Shown piece after piece: positions 45,978 to 58,464 of a DNA stretch of 64,000 nt. The notes beneath the pieces were generated by a model. The model was not told the origin of the DNA, searched no databases, and worked only from the letters and a program-made list of their open reading frames with translations. Location: the NCBI GenBank assembly GCA_038501785.1, contig JBAMJR010000100.1, positions 1,184,001 through 1,248,000 on the forward strand, written 5' to 3'. This DNA comes from Myoxocephalus aenaeus (taxonomy: Eukaryota > Chordata > Actinopteri > Perciformes > Cottidae). Position 1 is the stretch's first letter. Each line of letters begins with the position of its first letter. The translations under genes were made by a program, and so were the position numbers.

Positions 45978-46362
45978 TACCGTACTTTTCGGGTTACAAG
46001 CCGCTACTGCCTTCGGTCAGTGTCCCCGACAGCTCCCCGCTGTAGCCAGCTGGGGCTCCTGCTAGCGCTCCGTCACTTCCCCGCTAACTTCCGCTAGCTC
46101 CCTGAAAACCACCGAAGGTAGCAGGACCAGGCTCGACACCCGACTTGGGCAGAGGGGACGCAGGCAGTAGCAGCAGCAGCGGGCAGTAGCAGCAGCAGTG
46201 GCCGGTAGCAGCAGAAGCGCTACTAGCAGCGCTAGCTAGCAGCGCTACTAGCAGCGCTATCTAGCAGCGCTACTAGCAGCGCTATCTAGCAGCGCTACTA
46301 GCTTGCTACAGCGGGGACACTGATCAGCCGTAGGAGCGGCTTATAACCCAAAAAGTACGGTA
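45978..46362. mobile_element. MITE with TACCGTAC inverted ends and internal minisatellite
   Basis: The left end TACCGTACTTTTCGGGTTAC (45978 on) and the right end, read on the minus strand, TACCGTACTTTTTGGGTTAT match over about 30 bp (CAAGCCGCT and TAAGCCGCT continue the pairing). A TA target duplication is possible, with the element proper starting at CCGT. Inside lies a second inverted repeat around CAGTGTCCCCG and CGGGGACACTG, and a 25-bp tandem repeat (46216-46302). It is 385 bp long and encodes nothing. The superfamily is unclear (Tc1/mariner-like by TA, or Harbinger/ISL2EU-like by end sequence). Confidence 0.8.
46216..46302. repeat. 25-bp minisatellite inside the MITE
   Basis: About 3.5 copies of a 25-bp unit, AGCGCTACTAGCAGCGCTAT plus CTAGC, with one G/T variant in copy one. 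Units begin at 46216, 46241, 46266 and 46291. The unit is rich in self-complementary AGCGCT and CTAG words. Confidence 0.95.
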
Positions 46363-49300
46363 CATGTTTGATTAATTGATCACACAATTTCTGATTTAAT
46401 ATATAAAATTACTATTTGCAGCATGCACACGTTAATGTGTTATTGTCATAGAAACCTTTTGTGGTGGAGGACGATAATCTCCCAATAATCTGCGTTATTG
46501 TGTTTCAGAATAAATGTGACGGCGTGTTGCATCTGGCATCTAGTTGTTAAAACAGAAAAATGCTTTTCAGAGATTTTCGAGCAGGTTGGGAGATAAAAAC
46601 CGGTAACGCTCTCGTCGCACGTCGGCTTCTTTCACATTTAAGCCGCGGCTGCTCGAGCTTTGTGAGGGAAGATCACGCCGCATAATCAGAACACAAAAAG
46701 AAACACTGTACAGCTCTTTAATTCCTCGGCTGCAGCTACAGTCCTGTGAAAAGATATCAAAATGGCCCTCAGCTACATGTTGTTCCTCCTGAAATGGATC
46801 CACAAATCTGGGATTAGTCTTTCTCAAGGCTCAGCCAGCCAGACGAGGTGGCCAGCTGGAAATGAAGCGCTTCAGTCATTTACATTAGACAAAACACTCA
46901 CGGTCCCAAGACCACCTGACGACACGTTATCATTCACGGTTTTACCGAGTTAAAAACAACACATGAATGAGCTTAGAGATACTGATGGAATGAAGGAGAC
47001 CGCTAGAGACGGGCAGCAGCTGAGCATCAGAACAGTTAACCCGAGAACATGAACGTTGCCAATAGTAACACCATCACTAACGTCGGGTGTATTTTACCCG
47101 ATATAATGTACCTGATAAAAAATACTACTCATCAAAATATATAAAAAACAACAACAATACAAGGCAAATTGAAGTACTCTTCTTTCATTTTACCTTATAG
47201 AACTTCTCATGAAACAAAAAACGGGTATCACGGGGCGACGCAAAAAAAAAAATGGCTCAAATCGGGTGAAAAATTAGGGAATCGTCAATGAAATATGATT
47301 CAAAATATAAATAATGGAGCTATGAACTTGTTCTTTGGTCCACCCGTTCCTGGGACATGTGAGCCTTGTCCGGTGAGGAAACATTCTCCCTGCAATGGTC
47401 ATGTGCACCCAAATGTTTATCCTCTATCACTAACGTCAGGGTGCCTGTTGGAAAAAAAACAGGGATTGGAGCAGAGAGACACGCCTACTTTTGATAACGT
47501 CAGTGAGCAGCCTGTAAAATTACGTAACCACAATAGCACGGGTAAAATTCACGTTAGTGTTTTAAGGTGTTCCCATCAGCCAGCAGCTCGACCCAACTTC
47601 AGGCCCCAAGAAAAAAAGTTTCCCCTCACCTTCAGCTAATGAACAATCTTGCTGAAAACGCCACGTTTCCCTGGTCGGATAAAAGATCGAGGAGAAGGAG
47701 AGAACCGTTTGTGACATTTAAAACATCCTGAATTATGGTTCTGTTAACCTGTTCTATTACGCAATTACAGTCCATTAAGCTATTAGCGCCCCATTTACAC
47801 GAGTCGCTACTCGTGAGGCTTTTATTGTTCATGGGATCCATGGCGTGCCATGGCGCTCATGCTAGCTTGTTTGGTAATGAGACAAACAAAGAGTTCAGAT
47901 TTGTGTAACAACAGTGCACGAGCTGTACGACCCCTCTGATACCGTACAGCAGAGCATCTCACAAGCCTTCAGAATCCTGGATCTCTTGCTCCCACTAGAC
48001 GTCCTGGATTGTTTTCTTTATCGTATAATCACCTGGCTGTAGTCTTTGCGGTGTGTTCAAGTGCAACTTTAATCGCCACGACGCATTCGACTTGAGGCGA
48101 CGCAATGTTTCATGTGCAATGTTCATCACCGCTCGTCCTTACATGTTGGTTTGGTGTCTGGGCCTCTACACTTTGCATTTTTTTGTGTCTTTCTTTTTTT
48201 TTTTTACTGTCAATGCACATTTTCCCTTCAAACAAGAACCCAAGACGGGCTTTGTTACCGACTCAAAGACGCCCCGTTGTGACTTCAATTGCTTTCAAAT
48301 GACTAAAAACAGTGGTTACGAAGTGTTTGTGAAGGGATAGTGAAACTAAAGCTTTTATAATTGGACGGGCTTCTTCCCTTGACAAAGCTTTGGTAAAGAT
48401 TTACAAAGACACTAAGGCAAACTGTTGAATTCATAACTCCAAACAGTGAAAGGCCGTTCACTGTGCCAGAGACTTTCAGGGTTTTCTTCCAGTAAAAAGG
48501 GAAAGAGGCAGATCAATAGATAAAAGTGATGCACCTCATTTAGACAGCTTGCTTCACCAGCGGCTGGCATATCGGCACACTAAGTGAGAGGAGATAAGAG
48601 CCATGGCATTAAGATTGTCGAAGGTTTGAGACACTTTGAGGTAATATGATAATGCCACCATTAGCTTAAGCTCCCAGCTATCTGACGGAGCCGGTGAGAA
48701 TGGTGGCAAAGCCAAGCGGAGTGAAAGCACAGGTAGAGGTGAAAATCAAAAGATCGCAGCAGCGAGAAAGGCTGCGGAGATCAGCTTATTTAAAGAGCCA
48801 AGAAAGAGGGAGAGGGGAAAAAAAGGGAAAAGAAATAAATAGCGGCAGTGCGTTGGCGTAAGAGCTGCCACTTCTTTGGGTGCTGCTAAAGCCGTGTCTC
48901 ATTCAGGGACGTCAGATTTGGGTCAGGCCTGGTAAGCCAAGCAGGAGAAGCGAGGGCAAGGCGAAGCGAGCGGCTCAGTCCTGCCGACTGGATCGGCAAG
49001 TCATGCGTCCCGCGTCCCCTCTTTCCGCTCCATTGGCGGGAGCAGTGGTGCCCGCTCCGAGTCGGCTCCGGGGACAGGCCGAGTTGAGACGTGCAGATGT
49101 GTGGCGGTAAAGATGGTGCGAGGGGGGGGGGAGGGGGAGGCTCTGCCAACGCCGCAGATGACAACTCTGGAAAAGAAGGGCCTTCTTCCGTCCTCCAACG
49201 TGCCGTTTAGCACTTAAAACTAGGTGCACCAGAACTCAGTGTGCCCTTTTTTTATGAATTTATCTTTTCGTAAAGTGATGACCTAGTGTTGAGGGACCAG

Positions 49301-51145
49301 GGGATTAGACCAGCGACTGGCTGTCTCGTTTACACTATTTGGGACAAGTAAAACAAAAAAGCCTCTCCGTACGTGGATATTAATAATAATAAAACACCAT
49401 CATTTTTTTTTTTTGTGCGGCCCTGTTGAGGAAGTTCTGCCCCAAGACAATTTAATAGCGTGTCTCCTTTTCTCATGTTAACTGTCGGCGGCTAGATGTT
49501 GGATTGTCTCCTCGGATTGATCTGCAGGACACACCTCCTGTCCGTTGTTGTCACCTTCTCAGCCTGGCTTCAGCCTCGATTATCTGGCGGTAATCCGGGT
49601 CGTTGTTTACCTGGGCCACACCGAGAGAAGCAATCCTCTTGGCTGTCTGACCGTCAGACGACGCGCTGACCAGACTGCTTGGCCTTTTGTCCTTGGACTC
49701 ACAAATAACTTCTTAGACAGCTTTAGAAAAGCTCACCATTCGATAGTTGGGATAAAATGACGGTTTGGTGAGTGTTTGGCTGCAGCGACGTGGCCTCTAA
49801 AAATGAGGATTTAATGGATTTATCACTCCTTTTTTGCACTAGATATACAGCACATTAAAAATAATGTGAACTCCGTAGCTCCACAGCAAGTCAAAGGTCG
49901 GCGTGATGTCACGGGGAAGGAGGTGCTGGTTACTAACTTCCAGGAACAAGAATGTAAACTAAAAATAGATGTGTCTTTGATGCATCAAATTAATGTGCTT
50001 TATTGGCGTGGATTTAACTAGGACGGCATTGCCAACGTGTGATGTAATAATGAGATTATCAAGAAAAAGGAGGCACAATTCATAAAACCAATGAACCCTT
50101 GCTCTGTGTGTTTGTGTTTGTGAGACACTGCTTTCACAGCATTCCTCTTTCGCTTTGCCGTAGACGTGATATCGTACGTCTTTAGCGTAAGATTAGAATA
50201 GATTGATGATAGTCGACGCCTATTGTCTTTCCCGATTCCTAAGGCGGCCATGTCGGGCGATAATGGGGCTGATAATGTGTCGTCTGAACCAGGCATGAGA
50301 GGCCTTATGGGTTTATGTGAACGCAGTCCGTGAGGAACACCTGCAGCATAGAGCTGAGCTCTGAGACATGAAGGTATATGAAGGTATACTACGGTCTGTC
50401 AGGCTAGAAGAGTGTGTAGAAACGCCTCATTTAAACCTGGATGATGTTCGTCTCTGTGTTCTCGAGATGTAACAGGTGGTCCAGTCCATTTAAAGCTAGA
50501 AACAAAATTTAAAATAAATGTGTAACGAGAGCAGAGCATCACTTTCTCATTTGACTTCTGAACAGATTATGTTCTTTATAATCCTGTCATGGACAGCGGT
50601 CTGCAGAATACTAATCATCCTCATTAAAAACACCGTATGACACACGGTCGACTTCACTTGCAGCGTCTCTGCAGGCGTATCGGTCCACTCCGTGTTCATC
50701 ATCCAGAGCCCCGGTGCACAGGATTCATATTGCCATCTCTCCAAGTCAGTGGACAAGACTGCAGATTGAAGTCCCAGTGCAATATATCATTCTTTATTAC
50801 TGTCTGTTGCCATGTCGCCCAGATTTATTTTTATCTGCTTGTGTGTGTGTGTGTGTGCATCTCCCTCTGACATGCATTTCTACCCATCAATGTGATTTCC
50901 ACTTGAGGGGAGGCTGTCAAGTTTATTTACATACTAAATCTGCAGACCGGATTGCATTTACAGCACAACAACACGCATGTATCGGTGTGTGCGAGAGCAG
51001 ATAAGAGACGTGGAAGTTAGTTGTTTTTTTTCTCTGCGTGTGTTACTCACGTGCTCATGTGGCTCCTGTGAAAACACAGTTAAGTGGAGTGTTGGGACTC
51101 CAGCGGCACACTTAGCCAAGAGACTCAGCTGTTCACAAAGTGCTC

Positions 51146-51148
<3 letters not shown>

Positions 51149-51208
<60 letters not shown>
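51149..51208. repeat. (CA)n microsatellite
   Basis: Perfect 60-bp CA repeat followed by CTCG-interrupted CA. Confidence 0.97.
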
Positions 51209-51218
<10 letters not shown>

Positions 51219-52859
51219 TCGCACACATGTACTGTATGAACGCAGATGGAAAACGTCTTGTATGATGCATTAACATCCAAATCCAACAGAAGGCTGAGAA
51301 TAAAACCGACTGAAATGTGAAGGATAACTTTCTCATGCAGGCTAAGAACCACTAATATCTTTCTCGTTAGTTACACCATCTTAAATTTAAAAGGAGACTC
51401 TCGCTCAACCTTTCAATCCAGTTTAATCCTGCAAATGGACAAAGCGACATTGTTCCCAAGTCATCAAGGTAAAAGATTAACAGTTTTAAATGAAATGCCT
51501 TTCCACTAGGTGGTTTTGTAAGTAAGTGTGTGTGTGTTGGTTGTGTAAAGCTGAGCCAGATTCTCTCTCCATAGCTACAGATTCTATGGTAACAAGCGTG
51601 TTTACCTTGTGCGGAGGTGTTTTTGCTCCAAGCTCATGGGACGTTAGCTCTGATAGGAACAGTCAGGAGACACACACACACACGCACACACACACGCCTG
51701 CTGTCCTTTAACAGAAACATTTCAGTTAAATGTCAAGTCACTAACATTCACTGGAAGACATTTAACACAACAGGATCTGATGAAACCAGGAATCTAGTGA
51801 AGGAAAACCCCACTTTACTCTCCCTTTTGTCAGTTTTTATGACATTAGTAGAGCGTACGACCCCAAAGTACTATCAGGTGCATGTGACGGCCAAAAAAAA
51901 TCCCACCATAATCATTTGAATATGTTTTTCAACAAAAATGAGAATAGTAATGTTGAAAGCATTATTCCCTCAAATATTGCAAATCAGTCAAAAATATTTG
52001 GATAATTTTCTGCCCTATGCGTCAATGAACTATAAGCCATAGTGTACAAGTTTAATATTTCCACTACGTCTAAGAATGTCATGTCAAGTATATTTGGATT
52101 TGGATTGTGCTAAATTAGGACAGAATTTATCTCATGACACCTTTTCATGTAGAGCAATAATATGCTTCTTCCTTTTTTACAATCATCTACACCCGTTTCA
52201 ATATTTCTCAATGAAACAGCAAATGTTGGAAACTTTTCATACAGAGAATAGAAATGTGTGTGGGAAGACTGTGTTATTTCCCTTTCCTGTTTATCATCTC
52301 ACTACCTCTCAGATGTATCTTGTGTCCTGGTCGAGAGGTTTTTAGGATCTGGATTTTATGGCTAAAATGGTTTTAGCCATTGCCACTGCTCCTGTCAGTT
52401 AGTTTCCTACATCTGGACGTAATGCATTTTGCGTGAAGCAAGCAAGATCCATGTTAACTTGAAACCAACAACACCAGACAAGTGACCTACCTGTTCACCA
52501 AAAAGATTTCTAAAACCACATTTACACGTTTGTCTTTTTAATGCTAAGGTTGTCATCCGATCATGCCAGGACGCGTTATGAAGTTATAAACCGTTTAGGT
52601 CTCCATCATCTTCTTCCACACGGGAGTTCTTCTCCCAAGGAGAGCAAAGGGAAGACAGGAGGAAAACCACAGCTAAGAACTGCTGTCTGAGTCCAGTCGA
52701 AAACCCAACATTTCCTGATTTTGCTGCTTAGAAGTTTTTAAATAACAAAATGACAAGAATGTATGCGACACCAAATGTGTTAATCCTCTGTTTTACCCCC
52801 ATTTTCTGACCATGAAATATAGCTGCTCACTATCCGATCAGGCAGGTCGCATTGACATA

Positions 52860-53538
52860 CAGTCAGGTCCATAAATATTTGGACATTGACACATTTTTCA
52901 TTATTTTGGCTCTGTACAGCACAACAATGGAGTTGAAATGAAAATCAGGTGAACGGTGTAGGAACTACAACAAATGTATAAGTGGCCACCCCGTTCACAG
53001 TGCAGATGGACAATGACCCGAAGCATACTGCGAAAGCAACCAAGGAGTTTTTTAAGGCAAAGAAGTGGAATGTTCTGCAATGGCCAAGTAAATCACCTGA
53101 CCTGAATCCAATTGAGCATGCATTTCACTTGCTGAAGACCAAACTGAAGGGAAAATGCCCCAAGAAGCAGCAGGACCTGAAGACGGTTGCAGTAGAGGCC
53201 TGGCAGAGCATCACCATGGACGAAACCCAGCGTCTGGTGATGTCTATGGAATCCAGACTTCAGGCTGTCATTGACTGCAAAGGATTTTCAACAAAGTATT
53301 AAATGTGACAATAAGATTTATGATTATATTAATTTGGTCCCTTTTTAAAAAGAGGGTGGCCACATTTGAATGTGTTGTAGTTCCTACACCGTTCACCTGA
53401 TTTGGATGTAAATACCCTCAAATTAAAGCTGAAAGTCTGCACTTAAAGCACATCTTTCATTTCAACTCCATTGTTGTGGTGTGCAGAGCCAAAATAATGA
53501 AAAATGTGTCAATGTCCAAATATTTATGGACCTGACTG
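52860..53538 (+). mobile_element. Tc1-like DNA transposon, internally deleted, with TA duplication
   Basis: The ends CAGTCAGGTCCATAAATATT and its complement are exact inverted repeats flanked by TA on both sides (52858-52859 and 53539-53540). The match continues over about 80 bp. A second block, CAGGTGAACGGTGTAGGAAC, occurs inverted at both inner margins (about 52948 and 53379), giving an IR/DR-like layout. The right arm is longer than the left by about 70 bp, so the left arm has a deletion. The centre keeps only the C-terminal part of a transposase. The copy cannot be autonomous. Confidence 0.93.
52988..53302 (+). pseudogene. Tc1-like transposase C-terminal fragment
   Basis: The open stretch lacks an ATG start and the N-terminal helix-turn-helix domains. 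It contains QMDNDPKHTAKATKEFF, with the second catalytic Asp of the DDE triad, and WPSKSPDLNPIEHAFHLLK, with the catalytic Glu. It ends GFSTKY and TAA. The first catalytic Asp region is missing, so about two thirds of the usual 340-residue protein is lost. Confidence 0.93.
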
Positions 53539-53558
53539 TATGTCACGGTTTCAATAGA

Positions 53559-53650
53559 AGATGGAAGAAGATATTTTTATTGTCATATACACAGATAACA
53601 AAGTTACTCCGTACAATGAAAAACGTATTTTGCTCGGTCCTCCTTCAACA
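53559..53650. repeat. fish interspersed repeat (TTTATTGTCATATACAC type)
   Basis: TTTTTATTGTCATATACACA followed by GTACAATGAAAA matches the common fish retroelement-tail pattern read in reverse. The boundaries and family are uncertain. Confidence 0.4.
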
Positions 53651-54734
53651 CAGAATTACAATAAACTTAAGGTACAAATTTGAATTAGAATTACGAATGC
53701 TATAGTATAAGAAATGTGGCGCATCCGATCACAAAAGTCACATTGAATATCTTCACTCTTCACTCTCCATCTTTCTTGTTTGTCTCTATTTGTTTCACTC
53801 TCTAGTAAAGATTTTTCTAGTAAACACACACAAAAAAAGCCAAAGCCATTATCTAAAAATACTGAAAAACTTTTGTTGTTGCATAGCAACAAGGGTGAAG
53901 AAATGTACCTGCCTTGCTTGCAGCTCCTTCTGCTGCTCGACATTGAGAAAAGCCTCACGTCTGATCGCAGCCTGAGGGCCGCCATGACACCTCCAGGAGG
54001 TGGCAAAAGGCAAAACATACTGCCGGCACATATGCAGCTATTAAAGTGGAAACCTTCTGGTTAATTACGCCTTCATGTAGGGTCGCCGAGCTCTAATTGC
54101 TGGAGGGATTTTTGTTATAATATTACCTACCAGAAAGCGGAGGTGGTGCTCTGCTTTATTTCTCTATTCATTCAAGTTTGCAGGTGCACTTTTTCTTTTA
54201 CTTGTTCTTCCGCTTGGTTATGATTCTGAGTTCCAAACAAACCAGTGTTGCTCCTTTTTGTTTAAGAAGAAGACCTGTGTGACTTTTGTTAACTGTAAAA
54301 ACTATACTTTGCTGTAGGCACACTCTCTGTCAGCAACAATTTCATTTGAAATGTGCATTTAATTACATTTTGGTGACTTGGAGGCTGTGGAGAGAAGCTG
54401 TAAACACAATAGATAAGTTCAACAGTTGGCCACATATACATCCAGGAGATTCAGAGAAACATTGGCATTAATCTAGGGTTGTTTTTGTTTGGTGTAAGTT
54501 CATATTCACTCTCCCTTAACTCTGTTTTTGCTCTCTCAAACTCCTGAGGGAAATATCTGGCTCCTTAGCGGCTAAATGTTCCACTTTGTTCACCAGCTGA
54601 TGCTACGGGTGCTGAGACTGATCCAGAAACAGTGAAGTCGCAGGCTGTAAAACCAAAACGATGAGCCGAAAGACGCCAAAACACTGCGTAGAGGAAATCA
54701 ATACAGATCACATACGTGTCGTCATTTGATCCAC

Positions 54735-54825
54735 TGTTAATAATAATAACTGTATTTATATAGCACCTTTTTTAAAAACAAAGTTTACAAAATGCTTTAC
54801 AGAAAATAAAAAGCATAGTCATACA
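54735..54825. repeat. vertebrate interspersed repeat (TTTATATAGCACCTTTT type)
   Basis: AACTGTATTTATATAGCACC and ACAAAATGCTTTACAGAAAA resemble the widespread fish repeat with the phrases tttatatagcgcctttt and caaagtgctttacag. An A-rich stretch with AAAC and AAAT words follows to about 54985. Confidence 0.5.
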
Positions 54826-57800
54826 TAATGTCAATACCGGGAAACAAAAAAGGACCATACCATAAAGGCAATGAATACAACAAAACCAAACAAATAAACA
54901 AATAGAGCAAATGGAATAGAAAACAAACAAATAAATAAAATAAACAAACAAAAACAGGGGAACAAAAAAACTGCATAAAAGGACGTAAAAGGGCCACATC
55001 TATAACAATGGATTTTAAGAAGTGATTTAAAAGAAGTTATTGATTTAATATCAACCTACTGATTTAAATCAGCTTTAAATATCATGTATTTATATGAAAA
55101 TGTCAAAAATCCTTGTTAATGTCATGAAAAAGCGCCGAAGAGGCCAAACAGAGTTCCCTCTCTGCATAAGTGTTACAACTCCGGCTGGATTTAAATCTTA
55201 ACATAAAGCTCTCTAGCGTTTCCAGCGTGCGTCCCCAGATAGTTTTGGGAGGGAGAGTCAACGTAGTCGGCGACATCGTCCCTTCTGTTCGGGAGGAGAA
55301 ATAAAAATCCCTGACTGGCTGTCTGCTTTGTTGCGCCTTACAAGCAGAGCGGGGCTGAATGGAGTGTTTGGGGTGTGGAAGTGTATCCCATGGCCAGCTT
55401 ACTTCCTTCCTTATTTATTTATATTTATAATAAGCCTGTTAGCAACGGTGTCACAGACAACTGCCGGGGCTTAGGACGGGGGATATTAGAGTTTTGTTGA
55501 TTCGGCTGGTGGCTTTCGGGGCAAGTTGATTGGAATTTTGTTTCGCACCCTTTTAAGTTCCAGCCACACTGCTGTCAATAAATACTGCACAGCCCGTCAG
55601 GGCAGCATGGAAATCATCGTCCAACTTTATGTCTTCATCGTGTAGCCCTTTAAGCCCTCACCCCTAATCATATTTATTGTTTAGTTGTGTTTAGAGGTTG
55701 TACATGGGGATTGTATATTATTGTAGCCCTGATTTATATCTTTAATTTGATACCTAACATGATTTTGGGGGATTTATACCATGTTTTTTTTTCTTGATTT
55801 GTACCTTGTGACCTGATATAAAAGGTTCTTTCCACCTAACTATCATTTATGCATCTATTTACATATTTATATCCTTCTTCTTCTAAGAGAGTGAATTCTT
55901 CTTATTTGTCCATCTGCAATGGGATCTAATGGGAAGGCGTTTAAATAGCGCCCCACTTCTGCATGTCACGGCTACACACCTGAAGTCATTTAATGCTCCG
56001 TTCTCATTCCCAACTCGCCACAGTATCTAACGCTGTGAACTCAAGCAAAACTACCTCCTTAGGTTTGGGTTTGAATGAGTATGTTTGTCATGCAAATTAA
56101 GTTATGCACGTAAGTGAAGTATTCAACATAAATTAGTTATATAACGGGAACGGCGATCTCCTTGGTGAAAGTCCTGTGTTTGTTTGACCTACCCACCCCA
56201 ACCTCCTACCTTACAAAGATTTTCCCGCTCTATATATTAAGTCACATAACTTTCAGAGCGCTTGCTCTGAGCGTCTAATATTGTCCCGGCTATCTGAGTC
56301 TTTACCTCTGTCTCTTTCTCTTATGCACTTTCTTTTTTCCCCATTTTAGCAGTTAAATAACATGTTCTTAGGCAGAGCAACATAAAATTGGTGAGGACGT
56401 AAAATAATAAACGGCATTAACGACGTATAGCAACAGATTGTCTCTGACAAGACTTCCTCCACTTCCATTCCAGTTTCTGCAGTATAACCGTTTTAATGAA
56501 AAGCATAAAGTATTGCATGATGTATTAAACACTATAATCTAGAGCTTGGCCAATAAACAGGCCAGGTTTGGACAAGGAAGAAGGATGCATGCAATTACAT
56601 TTCTCTGGTCCTGCTGCATTGAATCCGAGAGTTTTATAGAAGTGCGATGCTAAATTCATGCAGTATTTATTCATCAATGTTTATCAATTTTCTGTGTTAA
56701 ACAGCTGTATCAAACTGTATTTCCAAACTGCTTGATATTGACTTGAAAGTTAGTAAATCATAAACAAAGAGAGGCTCCACACAGCTTGCAAAGTGGACTT
56801 CATTTGTTCAATCAAACAAAAGCTTTTGACTGAAAAATAACAGCAATATATCTTCGCGGTGCAGGTATTGTGTTGCGCTGTCTTCGTATCGCAGCATTGA
56901 CGGTGTATCAAGATGAAGATGCCATCTGATCGAGTGTCACGCACCGCCTAACAAAGACATATTCGAGCAATTTCGCTATATCTATTTCAAAAAAATTGCT
57001 TTAGAGCGAGTGCAGCCGCAGCAGATGCGGTTCAGATTGCAGGGTTTACAACATTACGGGCTAGAAAAGGGAACGCCTGAGTGTCAACGTCACAGTGAGT
57101 GTTGACAGGGTAAAGGAGAAGAGACGGAGAAGGGAAAGGTTAATACCGAGCTCCAGTGGAAAACGTGTTTTTCTTTTCAGCCCCATAGTGGGAAGAGAGC
57201 TTTGTGCGCCCTTCAACGCTCGTCACTTGTCTCACCCCCCTCCAGCCGGCTTCATTGTCAATTGGACCTGTTTTGTGTGACATTCATTTTGGGGGAGAAA
57301 AAAAACAAGGAGCTCTCATCTCCCACAGGGACGAGGTTATTGGCTCTTCACAGACGGCATGTTACATGATATTCCTGAATAGTTGATGCGGTTTGAGCCT
57401 TCACAAAGGTCAGTTATCTCAACGGCTCTGCTTCAATCACAACCACAGGAAGTCCCTTTGGTCACACAGACCGGTTCATAACAGACGCATTCTTGTTCCC
57501 GTCCCGCTCTGGAAAAACTACTGTCATGAGAAGGGAATTCCATCAAATAATGGAAACATCATTGGACAACAGAAACACTATCACACATATACTATATGAT
57601 GTACATGAAATATTTTCTTTCTATAGTGGAAATCTATCTTTCCACATGGTAATGTATTTATATAAATATTGTGTTTTATAGAAAGCATTATGAGAGCAAA
57701 TATCAGTGAACTGATGAAGCTCTTTTTTTTTAATCTTCCCTGCTTACAACGGAATCAAAATCAACTGTGTTGACACACAAAAGAGAATTTTACTCCGGTT

Positions 57801-58445
57801 TTCAGTCGCTCTCGATATACAGGAGGACACAAATATTAATATAACGTTACAGAGAGATAACAAGCTGAACAAAGAGCAGCATGCATAAACATAAAGTCAC
57901 TACAGGTTGTGTTTCAGGATGATCAACTCTGCTGTTGTGTAGATTAACTGATCAAACCTTATGCAAAGTTTACAGTATGTGTTGGAAATGGTTGCGTGGC
58001 CAAATGTTTTTGTGTACTCCTCATAGACGATCAACGCACAGATGGATATGTGTGTTTATTGTGTTCAGTCACTGAAGGCGTAGGCTAGAACACTTCTCTC
58101 AAATCATTTAATCCACGGGCATTAATCGCCTTTTTCTTCGACGGACGCCCAGAGGGGCTTCTGGGAGGATCACCCGGCACACATCGCTGCGATGATTTTA
58201 CTCTTGTATCTCCTTGATTTATAAAAATGAAATACATGGTCTTATGGTGCAGTGTACAGTACGTTTTGGAAGTTGAATTTTACGCGAATATTATACATGG
58301 CACCTGAATTGAGAAAAGAAAAGTCAATTGAGTTTCTGTCAATCAACTCATGGTTTCATAGTTTCTGAGATTTAAAAAAAAGATTCTTATCATAAATATG
58401 ACAAATTACTTTCAATATACAGTGATGGTTACATGAATAGTGGAT

Positions 58446-58464
58446 GTGTGTGTGTGTGTGTGTG
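58446..58464. repeat. short (GT)n run
   Basis: GT dinucleotides followed by TATATA. Confidence 0.9.
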
